In this document: positions 9,964 through 19,638 of the stretch, one piece after another
How positions within the stretch are numbered: the first letter of the stretch is position 1
Layout: each line of letters begins with the position of its first letter
Source of the DNA: Corallococcus coralloides DSM 2259
GTDB lineage: Bacteria; Myxococcota; Myxococcia; Myxococcales; Myxococcaceae
Assembly (NCBI RefSeq): GCF_000255295.1
Contig: NC_017030.1
Location: 3,286,001 to 3,350,000, forward strand
Length of the DNA stretch: 64,000 nt
Direction: 5' to 3'
The notes under the pieces: model-generated
What the model was told of the DNA's origin: nothing
Databases searched by the model: none
The model's input: only the letters and a program-made list of their open reading frames with translations
Made by a program: the position numbers and the translations under genes

Positions 9964-11082
9964 ATGTCCCTCAAGGGCACCCTCAAGGACTTCGGCATTG
10001 GCGACATCCTGCAGCTGATTGGCCAGCAGCAGAAGACGGGCACGCTCCACCTGCGCAACAAGGACCAGGAGGTGCGCGTCGGCTTCCAGGACGGCCACAT
10101 CATCAAGGCCGAAAGCCTCACCCGGAAGCGCAAGGAGCTCATCGGCGCCATGCTGGTGCGCGCCGAGATCATCACGGAGACCCAGCTGGAGGCCGCGCTG
10201 GAGGTCCAGAAGCGCACCCTCAAGCGCCTGGGCGACGTGCTGGTGCAGAGCCACGCGCTCACCGCGGAGCGCTTCCAGCAGATGGCCCAGCTCCAGGTGA
10301 CGGAGACGCTCTACCGCCTCTTCACCTGGAAGGCGGGCACCTACGAGTTCATCCAGGAGCCCGTGGAGCCCGGCCCCGAAGGCATCACCCCGCTGCGCGC
10401 GGAGACGGTGCTGATGGAGGGCTTCCGGATGGTGGACGAGTGGCCCGTCATCCGGAAGCGCATCCACCGCGACGACATGACCTTCGAGCGCGTCAAGGCG
10501 CTCCCGCCGCCCCGCGCCCACGCCGACGAGGGCGGGGAGCTGGGCGTCATTGGTCCGTCGGAGCGCCACGTCTATGAGGAGATCGCGGTGGGGCGCGACC
10601 TGCGCCGCATGGTGGACCTCTGCGGCCTGGGCGAGTTCGAGACCTGCAAGGCGCTCTACAACCTGGTCAAGGGCGACTACGTGCGCGCCATCGACCCGGA
10701 AGGCCGCGCTCCCGTACCGGAGGACACCCGCCTCGTCGCCCGGGTGGCCGGCCTCCTGGGCCGCGTCGCGGTGACCATGGCGGTCATCGCGGGGCTGGCC
10801 TTCATCGCGTCCCGCTGGGTCGGCAGGCAGGGGCACGAGCCCGGCGCCTCCCGGTTGGGGGATCCCGCCGCCCAGCGTCAGATTGCCCACGCCCAGCGCG
10901 TCCGCATCGAGGCCGCGCTGGAGGTGTTCCAACTGGAGAAGGGAACCCTCCCGGAGCGGTTGGATGCTTTGGTGGATGCCGGATTGTTGAGTCCGGAGGA
11001 ACTGCGCTACCCGTGGCGGGAGGAGTACTATTACCGCCGCACGGCCGCCCGGCAGTTCATCCTCCTACCGCCCGTGCGCTAG
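9964..11082 (+). CDS. DUF4388 (PATAN-like) domain protein with a C-terminal membrane anchor
   Basis: A 372-residue protein. Residues 1-110 are a DUF4388 domain: SLKGTLKDFGIGDILQLIG, QKTGTLHLRNK, VGFQDGHIIKAES. This domain is abundant in myxobacteria and cyanobacteria and is linked to signalling and gliding. Residues about 185-240 form a second helical module often found with it (ERHVYEEIAVGRDLRRMVDL). One transmembrane helix lies at about 262-280, followed by a short tail. The precise role is unknown. The gene is separated by 3 bases from the TPR membrane protein, which suggests a functional pair. Confidence 0.8.
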   Translation: MSLKGTLKDFGIGDILQLIGQQQKTGTLHLRNKDQEVRVGFQDGHIIKAESLTRKRKELIGAMLVRAEIITETQLEAALEVQKRTLKRLGDVLVQSHALTAERFQQMAQLQVTETLYRLFTWKAGTYEFIQEPVEPGPEGITPLRAETVLMEGFRMVDEWPVIRKRIHRDDMTFERVKALPPPRAHADEGGELGVIGPSERHVYEEIAVGRDLRRMVDLCGLGEFETCKALYNLVKGDYVRAIDPEGRAPVPEDTRLVARVAGLLGRVAVTMAVIAGLAFIASRWVGRQGHEPGASRLGDPAAQRQIAHAQRVRIEAALEVFQLEKGTLPERLDALVDAGLLSPEELRYPWREEYYYRRTAARQFILLPPVR

Positions 11083-11178
11083 CCCGCGGGCAGGCTCGCC
11101 GTCGAGAGATGGCGGGCGTGGGGGGAGGGGCGACGTTAAATTGAGAGCGAGCGATCACTGAACGAGGAACGACGCGCA

Positions 11179-12228
<1,050 letters not shown>

Positions 12229-12247
12229 AGTCGTGACGCCGCACCCG

Positions 12248-12285
12248 CCACCCCCGCTCCCAGCCTTGCGCCGGGACGGGGGTGG
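12248..12285 (+). terminator. Putative phoH terminator hairpin
   Basis: A perfect 9-bp GC stem (12248-12256 with 12277-12285) can be extended inward by TCCC/GGGA with one bulged base. There is no T-tract. It sits 19 bases after the phoH stop, so it is a candidate terminator or attenuator ahead of the HD-phosphodiesterase gene. Confidence 0.42.
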
Positions 12286-12442
12286 AGTCGCTGAGTGACC
12301 CACACTGCTGCCTGTTGGCTTACCCGCAAATTTCGCAGAGCGAACTGGCGTCCAGGCGGCGGCTGTCCCACCCTCACGAATTTTCCCCGTCGCTGCTTCC
12401 TTCTAGGGAGCCTGACGTCTTCGCAGGGTGAGGAGTTCCCCC

Positions 12443-14956
12443 ATGGCCGATCCTGAATCACCAACCCCCGGGCCCAGTCCGCTGGACGCGCTCGCGGTCC
12501 GCCTGGGGCTCGGGCGGCGTGGGGAGTGGGGCCGGCGCATCGTGCAGGCCCTGCTGTTGCTCGTCGTCTCGGTGGGCGCGGGCTTCGTCATCTCCCCGGG
12601 CCTCTACAGTCAGCAGATTCCGGCGCTCACCACGGAGGCCCTGGGCAAGCCCTTCCGGGCCAACTCGCCCGCCGGCTTCAAGGCCGCGCGCGACTACGAC
12701 ATCGTCCACCAGTCGATGACGGAGCAGCGCCGCCGCGAGGCCCGGAGCGCCGTGCGCCCGGTGTACGACCTCAACCCGGCGGTGGTGGGCAACCTGCGCA
12801 CGTCCGTGCGCGCGGCCTTCGCCTCCGCGCGCGAGCACCTGGAGGAGGAGAAGGACGCCCGCGCCGAGGAGACCCCGCCGGAAGAGGGCCAGGCCAAGCG
12901 CCGCCGCCCCACGCCGCTCACCCCGGAGGCCCTGGAGCGCCAGCGCCGCGACCGCGAGGAGATGCAGGCCCGGTTCCAGGAGCAGCTCTTCGGTCAGCGG
13001 GACGCGGGGCTGGAGTCCGAGGACTTCCAGGCGCTCGTCGCCAACGGCTTCTCGGAGGAGGCGGAGACAGCCACCCTGTTGCTGTTGGACCGGGCCTACC
13101 GCGCGGACGGCAGCCAGGTGTACGTGGCCGGCTCGCGGGATGAGCTGGTGCGTGAAGCGCCCCAGGGCCTCACCGTGCGCGACGTGCAGCACAAGAATGA
13201 AGAGATGCTGCCCGCGGGCGCCGCCCAGGTGGTGGACATGCGGGAGGCGCACCAGGAGCAGGACCGGTTCGCCTCCGTGCCCGGCAACGTGATGCCGGAG
13301 GCCCCGGCGGTGCAGCGCCGCGCGGTGCTGAGAATCGCCAAGCGGCTCGTGCGCCCCAGCCTGACCATCAACATCGCGGAGACGGACCTGCGCCGCCGGC
13401 TCGCGGGCGACGCGGTGAAGGACGCCGTCATCGCCATCAAGAAGGGCCAGCGCGTCATCGGCGACGGCGAGCTCGTCAACGAAACGCACCTCGTCATGCT
13501 GCGCGGGATGCGCGCGCAGACGGACCGCCTGGACCTGCTCCAGTTGCAGGTGGGCGGCACGGGCCTGGTGGCCCTGCTGGTGGTGGCCTTCTACGGCTTC
13601 TGCCGCGCGGCCTTCCGCCGCTTCCGCCCCACGCGCAAGGACGGCGTCCTGCTGGGCCTGTTGCTGGTGGGCCTGTTGGGCCTGCTCCAGGTCTGGGTGT
13701 CCATCGCGGACGCGGTGCAGGACCGCTACACGGCGCTGCCCATCGAAGCGTTCTATTACGCCTTCCCGGTGGCGGCGGGCGCCATGCTGGTGCGCTTCAT
13801 CCTGGCGCAGGAGCTGGCGCTGTTCTTCGCCATGGTCATCGCGTGCCTCGCGGGCGTGATGCTGGGCAACTCGCTGGCGTTCGGCATCTACACGCTGGTG
13901 GGCTCGCTGGTGGCGGCGGACCGCATCGTCAAGGCGAAGGACCGTGTGGGCATCTTCCGCGCGGGCCTCGTCACCGGCGTGGCCAACCTCATCGCGGTGC
14001 TCTTCCTGTTCCTCGTGGAGGGCAAGGGCCTGGCCGGGGACACGGTCATCACCGCGGTGTGCGCGTTCTTCGGCACCGCGCTCGCCGTGCCGGTCATGGT
14101 GATGGCGCTGACGCCGCTCATCGAGGCCACGTTCGGCTACGCGTCGGACATCAAGCTCCTGGAGCTGGCGAACCTGAACCACCCGGCGCTCAAGGAGCTC
14201 ATCGTCCAGGCGCCCGGCACGTACCACCACTCCATCATCATCGGCACGCTGGTGGAGAACGCGGCGGAGACGATTGGCGCCAACCCGCTGCTGGCCCGCT
14301 CGTGCGCGTACTACCACGACATCGGAAAGGGCCGGAACCCGCTCTACTTCGGGGAGAACCAGAAGGGCGAGAACCGGCATGACGGGCTGGCGCCCGCGAT
14401 GAGCGCGGTCATCATCAAGCGCCACGTGACGGAAGGCCTGGAGATGGCGCGGCAGTACCGCCTGCCCAAGCTGGTGGCGGACGCCATTCCGCAGCACCAC
14501 GGCACGCGCACGGTGGGCTTCTTCTTCCACAAGGCCTTGAAGGAGCAGGAGGGCAAGGAAGGCGCGCCCCCCATCGACGAGAGCATCTACCGCTACCCGG
14601 GCCCCAAGCCGCAGTTCCGCGAGGCGGCGCTGGTGATGATCGCCGACGCGGTGGAGGCCTCCACGCGCTCCATGCCGGAGCCCACCAGCGCGAAGCTCCA
14701 CGCGCAGGTGCAGAAGATCATCAACGTCATCTTCTCCGAGGGCCAGCTCGACGAGTGCGACCTGACGCTCAAGGACCTGAACCTCATCTCCCAGTCCTTC
14801 CTGCACACGCTGGAGGGCATCTACCACACGCGGCCCGTCTACCCGGCGGGGGCGGTGGGTGGGGGCAAGGGCGGAGGCGCGCCGCTGATGATGGCGCCCG
14901 CGCCCGCCAAGACGGAAGCGAAGGACACGAAGGTGCGAACGGCGGGCATGTCATGA
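12443..14956 (+). CDS. 7TM receptor with intracellular HD hydrolase (YqfF/PgpH family)
   Basis: An 837-residue membrane protein. One N-terminal span (about residues 34-54) leads into a long extracytoplasmic 7TMR-HDED domain (about 60-360). Six to seven spans follow between about 370 and 560, then an HD domain from about 590. The catalytic signatures are GTYHHSIIIGTLVENAAE and YYHDIGKGRNP, with PQHHGT further on. PgpH of Listeria hydrolyses cyclic di-AMP, so this is probably a cyclic-dinucleotide phosphodiesterase. The ATG at 12443 is 7 bases after GAGGAG. The order phoH - this gene - ybeY is a widely conserved cluster. Its stop overlaps the next start (ATGA). Confidence 0.9.
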   Translation: MADPESPTPGPSPLDALAVRLGLGRRGEWGRRIVQALLLLVVSVGAGFVISPGLYSQQIPALTTEALGKPFRANSPAGFKAARDYDIVHQSMTEQRRREARSAVRPVYDLNPAVVGNLRTSVRAAFASAREHLEEEKDARAEETPPEEGQAKRRRPTPLTPEALERQRRDREEMQARFQEQLFGQRDAGLESEDFQALVANGFSEEAETATLLLLDRAYRADGSQVYVAGSRDELVREAPQGLTVRDVQHKNEEMLPAGAAQVVDMREAHQEQDRFASVPGNVMPEAPAVQRRAVLRIAKRLVRPSLTINIAETDLRRRLAGDAVKDAVIAIKKGQRVIGDGELVNETHLVMLRGMRAQTDRLDLLQLQVGGTGLVALLVVAFYGFCRAAFRRFRPTRKDGVLLGLLLVGLLGLLQVWVSIADAVQDRYTALPIEAFYYAFPVAAGAMLVRFILAQELALFFAMVIACLAGVMLGNSLAFGIYTLVGSLVAADRIVKAKDRVGIFRAGLVTGVANLIAVLFLFLVEGKGLAGDTVITAVCAFFGTALAVPVMVMALTPLIEATFGYASDIKLLELANLNHPALKELIVQAPGTYHHSIIIGTLVENAAETIGANPLLARSCAYYHDIGKGRNPLYFGENQKGENRHDGLAPAMSAVIIKRHVTEGLEMARQYRLPKLVADAIPQHHGTRTVGFFFHKALKEQEGKEGAPPIDESIYRYPGPKPQFREAALVMIADAVEASTRSMPEPTSAKLHAQVQKIINVIFSEGQLDECDLTLKDLNLISQSFLHTLEGIYHTRPVYPAGAVGGGKGGGAPLMMAPAPAKTEAKDTKVRTAGMS

Positions 14957-15834
14957 GCCGGAAGGTGGAGGGCGTGAAGCTGCGCAAGGGCAAGGTGATT
15001 CCGCGCGACGACGGCAAGCGCATCGAGGAGTTCGTCGGCGTGGCCAGCACGCAGACGGAGTCCGCCTCCGTGGCGCGCATGCGGGCGCCGCCGGGCTGGA
15101 GCGAACCCGCGCAGACGCCGGAGTTCGACGAGGTGGTGCTCGTCCTCACGGGCGAGCTCACCCTGGTGGTGGACGGCAAGCGCGAACGGATTGGCGCGGG
15201 CGAGGTGGGCCTGGTGCCGCGCGGCAAGCGCGTGGTGTACCGCAACGACTCGCAGGGCGCGTGTGACTACTGGTCCATCTGCGCCCCGGCGTTCCGCGTG
15301 GAGCTGGCGCACATCGAGAAGCCGGCGCCCAAGGTGAAGGCCGCGGACAACCAGGTGACGGTGCAGGTGGCGCACGGGCAGGGCGCGGACTACGAGCGCC
15401 TGCTCACCACCTGGGCCCGCGACTACTTGAAGCGCCTGGGGCTCACGGACTGCGAGCTGTCGCTGTCGCTCGTGGGGGACCGGGCCATCCGCCGGCTCAA
15501 CCGCACGTGGCGGCAGAAGGACAAGGCCACGGACGTGCTGTCCTTCCCCGCCGGGGACCTGCCCAAGGGCACCCCGGGCCCGCGCCCGCTGGGCGACGTG
15601 GTCATCTCCCTGGACACGGCGAAGCGGCAGGCGAAGGAGTACGGCCGCACGCTGGAGTCGGAGATGGGCCGCTACCTCGCGCATGGCCTGTTGCACCTCT
15701 TGGGGCACGACCATGAGAAGCCTCGCGACGCGAAGCGCATGGCGGCCCTGGAGGAGCAGCTCCTGGGTGAGCGGGGCATGGTGGCGGACTCGCTGACCAT
15801 CGACTCGCGCGAGCGCCGCGCGAAGCTCATCTGA
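14953..15834 (+). CDS. ybeY: Cupin domain fused to endoribonuclease YbeY
   Basis: A 293-residue protein. The C-terminal about 160 residues are YbeY, a zinc endoribonuclease for 16S rRNA 3' maturation and ribosome quality control. It shows NRTWRQKDKATDVLSFP, then the metal site HGLLHLLGHDH near residue 245 with its three His ligands. The N-terminal about 115 residues are a cupin barrel (TPEFDEVVLVLTGELTLVV, then GEVGLVPRGKRVVYRNDS), so the protein is about twice the normal YbeY length. The cupin lacks an obvious HxH metal pair. There is no stop or internal start with a clear ribosome site between the halves. It overlaps the HD gene by 4 bases. Confidence 0.93.
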   Translation: MSRKVEGVKLRKGKVIPRDDGKRIEEFVGVASTQTESASVARMRAPPGWSEPAQTPEFDEVVLVLTGELTLVVDGKRERIGAGEVGLVPRGKRVVYRNDSQGACDYWSICAPAFRVELAHIEKPAPKVKAADNQVTVQVAHGQGADYERLLTTWARDYLKRLGLTDCELSLSLVGDRAIRRLNRTWRQKDKATDVLSFPAGDLPKGTPGPRPLGDVVISLDTAKRQAKEYGRTLESEMGRYLAHGLLHLLGHDHEKPRDAKRMAALEEQLLGERGMVADSLTIDSRERRAKLI

Positions 15835-15885
15835 AATCCCCGCCGGGGGGCTTGCGGCCCCCCGTGCCTCGTGTTGGATGGAACG

Positions 15886-17208
15886 ATGCCCCGCCTGTCG
15901 TCTCTCATCGTCGCAAGCCTGTTGGGTCTCCTGCTGTCCGCGTCCCCCGCGCGCGCCGCGTCGGTGCCGCCGTGGGGCACGGGCGAGAGCCGGGGCGAGG
16001 ACCTGTCCATCTGGCTGGTGACCTTCAGCCCCGGCGACGACGTCTTCTCGTGGTGGGGTCACGGCTCGCTGGTGGTGGAGGACCGCGCCCGGCAGATGCA
16101 GCGGCTCTACAACTACGGGATGTACTCGTTCGACGACCAGACGGTGGTCCACTTCGCCAAGGGCCGCCTGGAGTTCTGGGTCGGTGAGTCGAGCGTCAAC
16201 GGCACCTTCCGCTTCTACAAGTCGCTGGGGCGTGACGTGCGCGTGCAGGAGCTCAACCTCACGCCCGAGCAGCGCGTGACGGTGGCGAAGAAGCTGGCGG
16301 ACAACGTGCTGCCGGAGAACCGCGACTACCTCTACGAGCACTACAGCGACAACTGCGTGACCCGGCTGCGCGACATGATCGACGTGGCCGTGGGCGGCCG
16401 GCTGTCCGAGGCGGAGAAGGCCCCGGCCCGCATGACGCTGCGCGAGCACACGCGGCGCTACACGGCGGTGAGCCCGCCCGTGAGCTTCCTGCTCGACTTC
16501 ATGATGAATGACTCCATCGACAAGCCCATCACCCGCCGCGAGGAGGCCTTCCTCCCGGACGAACTGGAGCAGCAGGTGGCGGAGCTGAAGGTGCCGGGCC
16601 CGGACGGACAGCCGGTGTCGCTGGTGGAGAAGCAGTGGAACTTCTACGCGTCGCCCACGCGTCCCCGGCCCCCCGCGCAGCCGCCCGCCTTCGGCCCGTA
16701 CATCCTCGCGCTGGGCGTGCTCCTGGGCGGCGCCGCGCTGGGCCTGGCCGCGTGGGAGAAGAAGGGCAGCCGAACGGCGCGCATCCTCCTGGGTCTGGAG
16801 AACGTGGTGGTGGGGCTGGTGCTGGGTATCCCGGGGCTGGCGCTCGTCGTCATGTGGGCGGGCACGAACCACGTCGTCACGCACCACAACGAGAACCTCT
16901 TCCTCGCGAACCCCCTGACGCTGCTGGCCGTGCCGTACGGCCTGCGCCTCACCTGGAACAGCGCGAAGGCGCGGGCGCGGCTCAAGTGGGTGTGGGGCCT
17001 GCTCGCGGCCACCGGCGCGCTGGGGCTGGTCCTCAAGGTCCTGCCCTGGTTCGACCAGGACAACTGGCGCGCCATCGCGCTCATCCTGCCCATCTCCCTG
17101 GGCATGGCCGGCGCGTTCTGGCTGGACCGGCTCCGGGCGCTCGTGCCAGGAACGGCGCGCACGCCGCCCCGTCAGGATGCACGGGTGACCTCGCTCAAGG
17201 CCTCCTGA
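15886..17208 (+). CDS. DUF4105 (Lnb N-terminal domain) membrane protein
   Basis: A 440-residue protein with a signal peptide (MPRLSSLIVASLLGLLLSA; ATG 15886). Residues about 30-260 match the DUF4105 periplasmic domain. Landmarks are FSWWGHGSLVVED near residue 55, LYNYGMYSFDD and DNCVTRLRDMID, which hold a conserved His and Cys. About five transmembrane helices fill residues 268-425. DUF4105 proteins in Bacteroidota include the lipoprotein N-acyltransferase Lnb, which uses Cys/His catalysis to make triacylated lipoproteins. By analogy this may be a lipoprotein-modifying acyltransferase, but the link is family-level only. It lies between the ybeY fusion and prfB, all in one direction. Confidence 0.72.
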   Translation: MPRLSSLIVASLLGLLLSASPARAASVPPWGTGESRGEDLSIWLVTFSPGDDVFSWWGHGSLVVEDRARQMQRLYNYGMYSFDDQTVVHFAKGRLEFWVGESSVNGTFRFYKSLGRDVRVQELNLTPEQRVTVAKKLADNVLPENRDYLYEHYSDNCVTRLRDMIDVAVGGRLSEAEKAPARMTLREHTRRYTAVSPPVSFLLDFMMNDSIDKPITRREEAFLPDELEQQVAELKVPGPDGQPVSLVEKQWNFYASPTRPRPPAQPPAFGPYILALGVLLGGAALGLAAWEKKGSRTARILLGLENVVVGLVLGIPGLALVVMWAGTNHVVTHHNENLFLANPLTLLAVPYGLRLTWNSAKARARLKWVWGLLAATGALGLVLKVLPWFDQDNWRAIALILPISLGMAGAFWLDRLRALVPGTARTPPRQDARVTSLKAS

Positions 17209-17258
17209 AACACCCCGGCTTTCCCAACTGTTTCGCAACGAAGGAGACGACGAACACC

Positions 17259-18381
17259 ATGGCGAACGATTCGATGGAGAAGATCAACGCCCTGAAGGAG
17301 CGCCTCAACGCGCTCCGGGGGCATCTTTGACCTCGACCGCAAGCGGTCCCGCATCGCGCTGATTGAACGCGACTCCACGCAGCCCGACTTCTGGAACGAC
17401 AACACCAAGGCCCAGGGCCTGTTGAAGGAGAAGTCCACGCTGGAGGCCAGCGTGGGCGCCTTCGACAAGACGATGCGCGGGCTGGACGACGCGCAGACGC
17501 TGCTGGAGCTGGCGGCGGAGATGAACGACGAGGCGAGCGCGCAGGAAGCGGAAGGCACGCTCGCGTCGCTGGAGGGCGAGGTCGCCAAGCTGGAGCTGGC
17601 GCGCATGCTCTCCGGGCCGCAGGACCGCAGCAACTGCTTCATGGACATCAACGCGGGCGCGGGCGGCACGGACTCCATGGACTGGGCCGCCATGCTCCTG
17701 CGCATGTACACGCGCTACGGTGAGACGAAGGGCTGGAAGGTCGAGCTCAGCGACGAGGTGCCGGGCGAAGAGGCGGGCTTCAAGAACGTCTCCCTGCGCA
17801 TCGAGGGCGAGAACGCCTACGGCTACCTCAAGGCGGAAGTGGGCGTGCACCGGCTCGTGCGCATCAGCCCCTTCGACGCCAACGCGCGCCGGCAGACGGC
17901 GTTCGCGTCCGTGGACGTGTACCCGGAGGTCGACGACAGCATCCAAATCGACCTGCCGGAGAAGGACATCGAGCTGAAGTTCATCCGCGGCGGTGGCGCG
18001 GGTGGACAGAAGGTCAACAAGACGTCGTCCACGGCGCAGCTGCGCCACCTGCCCACGGGCATCATCATCACCTGCCAGACGGAACGCTCGCAGTCGGCCA
18101 ACAAGGACATGGCCTTCAAGATCCTGCGCGGCCGCCTGTACGAACTGGAGATGAAGAAGCGCGAGGCCGAGCGCGACGCGGCGGAGGCGGCCAAGAAGGA
18201 CATCTCCTTCGGCTCGCAGATCCGCAGCTACGTGCTGGCGCCGTACCGCATGGTCAAGGACCTGCGCACCGGCGTGGAGACGGGCAACGTGGACAAGGTG
18301 CTGGACGGTGACCTGGAGGAGTTCGTCACCGCGCAGCTCCTGGGCGTGAAGAACCCCAACCGCAACGCCGCCGCGGACTAA
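17259..18381 (+). CDS. prfB: Peptide chain release factor 2, expressed by +1 programmed frameshift
   Basis: Translation starts at ATG 17259 (MANDSMEKINALKERL) and meets an in-frame TGA at 17328-17330 after 23 codons. A +1 shift on CTT at 17325 continues at GAC 17329 to give a product of about 373 residues. The slip site CTT-TGA-C with the upstream GGGGG (17317-17321) is the classic autoregulatory element. RF2 reads UGA and UAA stop codons. The codon-recognition tripeptide SPF is in RISPFDAN and the hydrolysis motif GGQ is in RGGGAGGQKVNKT. Low RF2 lets ribosomes shift and make more RF2. Ribosome site AAGGAG is 12 bases upstream. A strong terminator follows. Confidence 0.96.
17316..17331 (+). 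promoter_or_regulatory. RF2 programmed +1 frameshift signal
   Basis: The 16 bases CGGGGGCATCTTTGAC differ from the E. coli prfB signal AGGGGGTATCTTTGAC at two positions. They hold the internal Shine-Dalgarno-like G run, three spacer bases, the slippery CUU and the UGA-C stop context. Confidence 0.95.
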
Positions 18382-18411
18382 CCGGCACCGGTCCTGTCCG
18401 GACGCATCCCA

Positions 18412-18449
18412 CCCCTCCCGGGCCTCAAGGCCGGGAGGGGTTTTTCTTT
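18412..18449 (+). terminator. Rho-independent terminator of prfB
   Basis: A perfect 10-bp stem (18412-18421 with 18431-18440) with a 9-nt loop is followed at once by TTTTTCTTT. It is one of the two clearest intrinsic terminators in the window. Confidence 0.93.
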
Positions 18450-18539
18450 GCCCGGGAACCTTTTTCCCGGAGCCGGTGTCAGGGGGCGGGGCAGGGTGGT
18501 GCGGTAGGATGGAGTAGGCCGTACACACAGGAGGCGCGG

Positions 18540-19172
18540 GTGTCACCGGGCGGAGTGCTCGACGTCGGACAGCAGGCCCTGGCCTCCGAGGCCCTGGCCG
18601 ACCCGCGCCGCGAGGAACAGGCGCTGCTCGTCCGGCTGCGGCGCGGCGACCCGGAGGCCTTCGAGTCGCTGGTGCACCAGCACCAGGACCGCCTCTACGA
18701 CTTCTGCTTCCGCATGCTGGGCGACCGCGAGGAGGCCCACGACCTGGTGCAGGAGATTTTCGTCAGCGTGCACCAGAACGTCCGGCGCTTCCGCGAGGAC
18801 GCGCGCCTGTCCACGTGGCTGTTCCGCATCTCCAAGAACCACTGCCTCAACCGGCTGAAGTACCTCCAGCGCCGGGGGCGGGGCCGCTCGGACGTCTTCG
18901 ACGAGGTGAGCGCCGCCGCCATCGCGGAGGGTGGGGGAGCCCCACCGCAGCCGGACGCCGCCCTGGAGGCTGCGCGTGAGCGGGCCCGGGTGCAGCGGGC
19001 CATTTCCCAACTGGACCCCGATGCGCGCATGCTGGTGGCGCTGCGTGACATCGAGGGCCTGAGCTACGACGAGATTGTCGACATCACCGAGCTGCCCGAG
19101 GGGACCGTGAAGAGCCGGCTCCACCGGGCACGCGAGAAGCTGGCGGACCTGCTGGGGCGCTTCGAACCATGA
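18540..19172 (+). CDS. ECF-type RNA polymerase sigma factor
   Basis: A 210-residue sigma-70-family factor. Region 2 covers about residues 40-110 (FESLVHQHQDRLYDFCFRML, then DLVQEIFVSVHQN and STWLFRISKNHCLNRL). Region 4 covers about 150-205 (LDPDARMLVALRDIEGLSYD, then LPEGTVKSRLHRAREKL). The GTG start at 18540 follows CAGGAGG at 8 bases. The stop overlaps the ATG of a zinc-binding anti-sigma gene, the usual arrangement, so activity is probably held by that partner at the membrane. The regulon is unknown; M. xanthus has many such factors and I cannot match it to a named one. Confidence 0.92.
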   Translation: MSPGGVLDVGQQALASEALADPRREEQALLVRLRRGDPEAFESLVHQHQDRLYDFCFRMLGDREEAHDLVQEIFVSVHQNVRRFREDARLSTWLFRISKNHCLNRLKYLQRRGRGRSDVFDEVSAAAIAEGGGAPPQPDAALEAARERARVQRAISQLDPDARMLVALRDIEGLSYDEIVDITELPEGTVKSRLHRAREKLADLLGRFEP

Positions 19173-19549
19173 GCGGCGGCGGGTGGAGGTCAACGGACGT
19201 GGAACCGCGATTGGATCACCGCGAGGCGAGGGCGCTGTTTCTAGCGCTCGCCGACGAACAGCTGGCAGCCCCCCAGGAGCAGGCGGTGCGCAGCCACCTG
19301 GACGGCTGTGAGGAGTGCCGCCAGGGGTGGGACCGGTACGCCCGCACGGTGGAGCGGGTGCGCACGGTGGAGCGGGAGAAGGCCCCGCCCGCGCTCGCGT
19401 CGCTCGTGGCCGCCCGCGTGCGCCGCCAGCGCCGCTTCGGCCTGAAGGGCCTGCACCTGGCGCATGCCCAGCACCGCTTCCCGGTGGAGATCCTCATCCC
19501 GCTGCTGCTGGCCGCGGCGGTGGGCGCATTTCTCTTGATGTCTTCCTGA
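19169..19549 (+). CDS. Membrane-anchored zinc-binding anti-sigma factor
   Basis: A 126-residue partner of the sigma factor just upstream, with a 4-base ATGA overlap. Residues about 16-60 hold the ZAS-type motif HLDGCEECRQGW (HxxxCxxC) plus an upstream His, which binds zinc and sequesters ECF sigmas. A single C-terminal hydrophobic segment (VEILIPLLLAAAVGAFLLM) anchors it, with almost nothing left outside. A signal must therefore reach it through the membrane part or the cytoplasmic zinc site. Confidence 0.87.
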   Translation: MSGGGWRSTDVEPRLDHREARALFLALADEQLAAPQEQAVRSHLDGCEECRQGWDRYARTVERVRTVEREKAPPALASLVAARVRRQRRFGLKGLHLAHAQHRFPVEILIPLLLAAAVGAFLLMSS

Positions 19550-19638
19550 CGGTCATTTCCGGGGCCGCCACCCCCTGGGATGCGTTGCGTACCGGGGGAG
19601 GCTTGGCTACGGTGCCGCGCCTTTCATACGAGCGCGTC

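Noticed and set aside
12458-14827. A minus-strand open frame of 789 codons opposite the HD phosphodiesterase
   Set aside because: Shadow of a conserved gene; composition is low-complexity.
17259-17330. Early TGA in prfB as a possible inactivating mutation
   Set aside because: The surrounding bases are the known RF2 frameshift signal and the downstream frame is intact.
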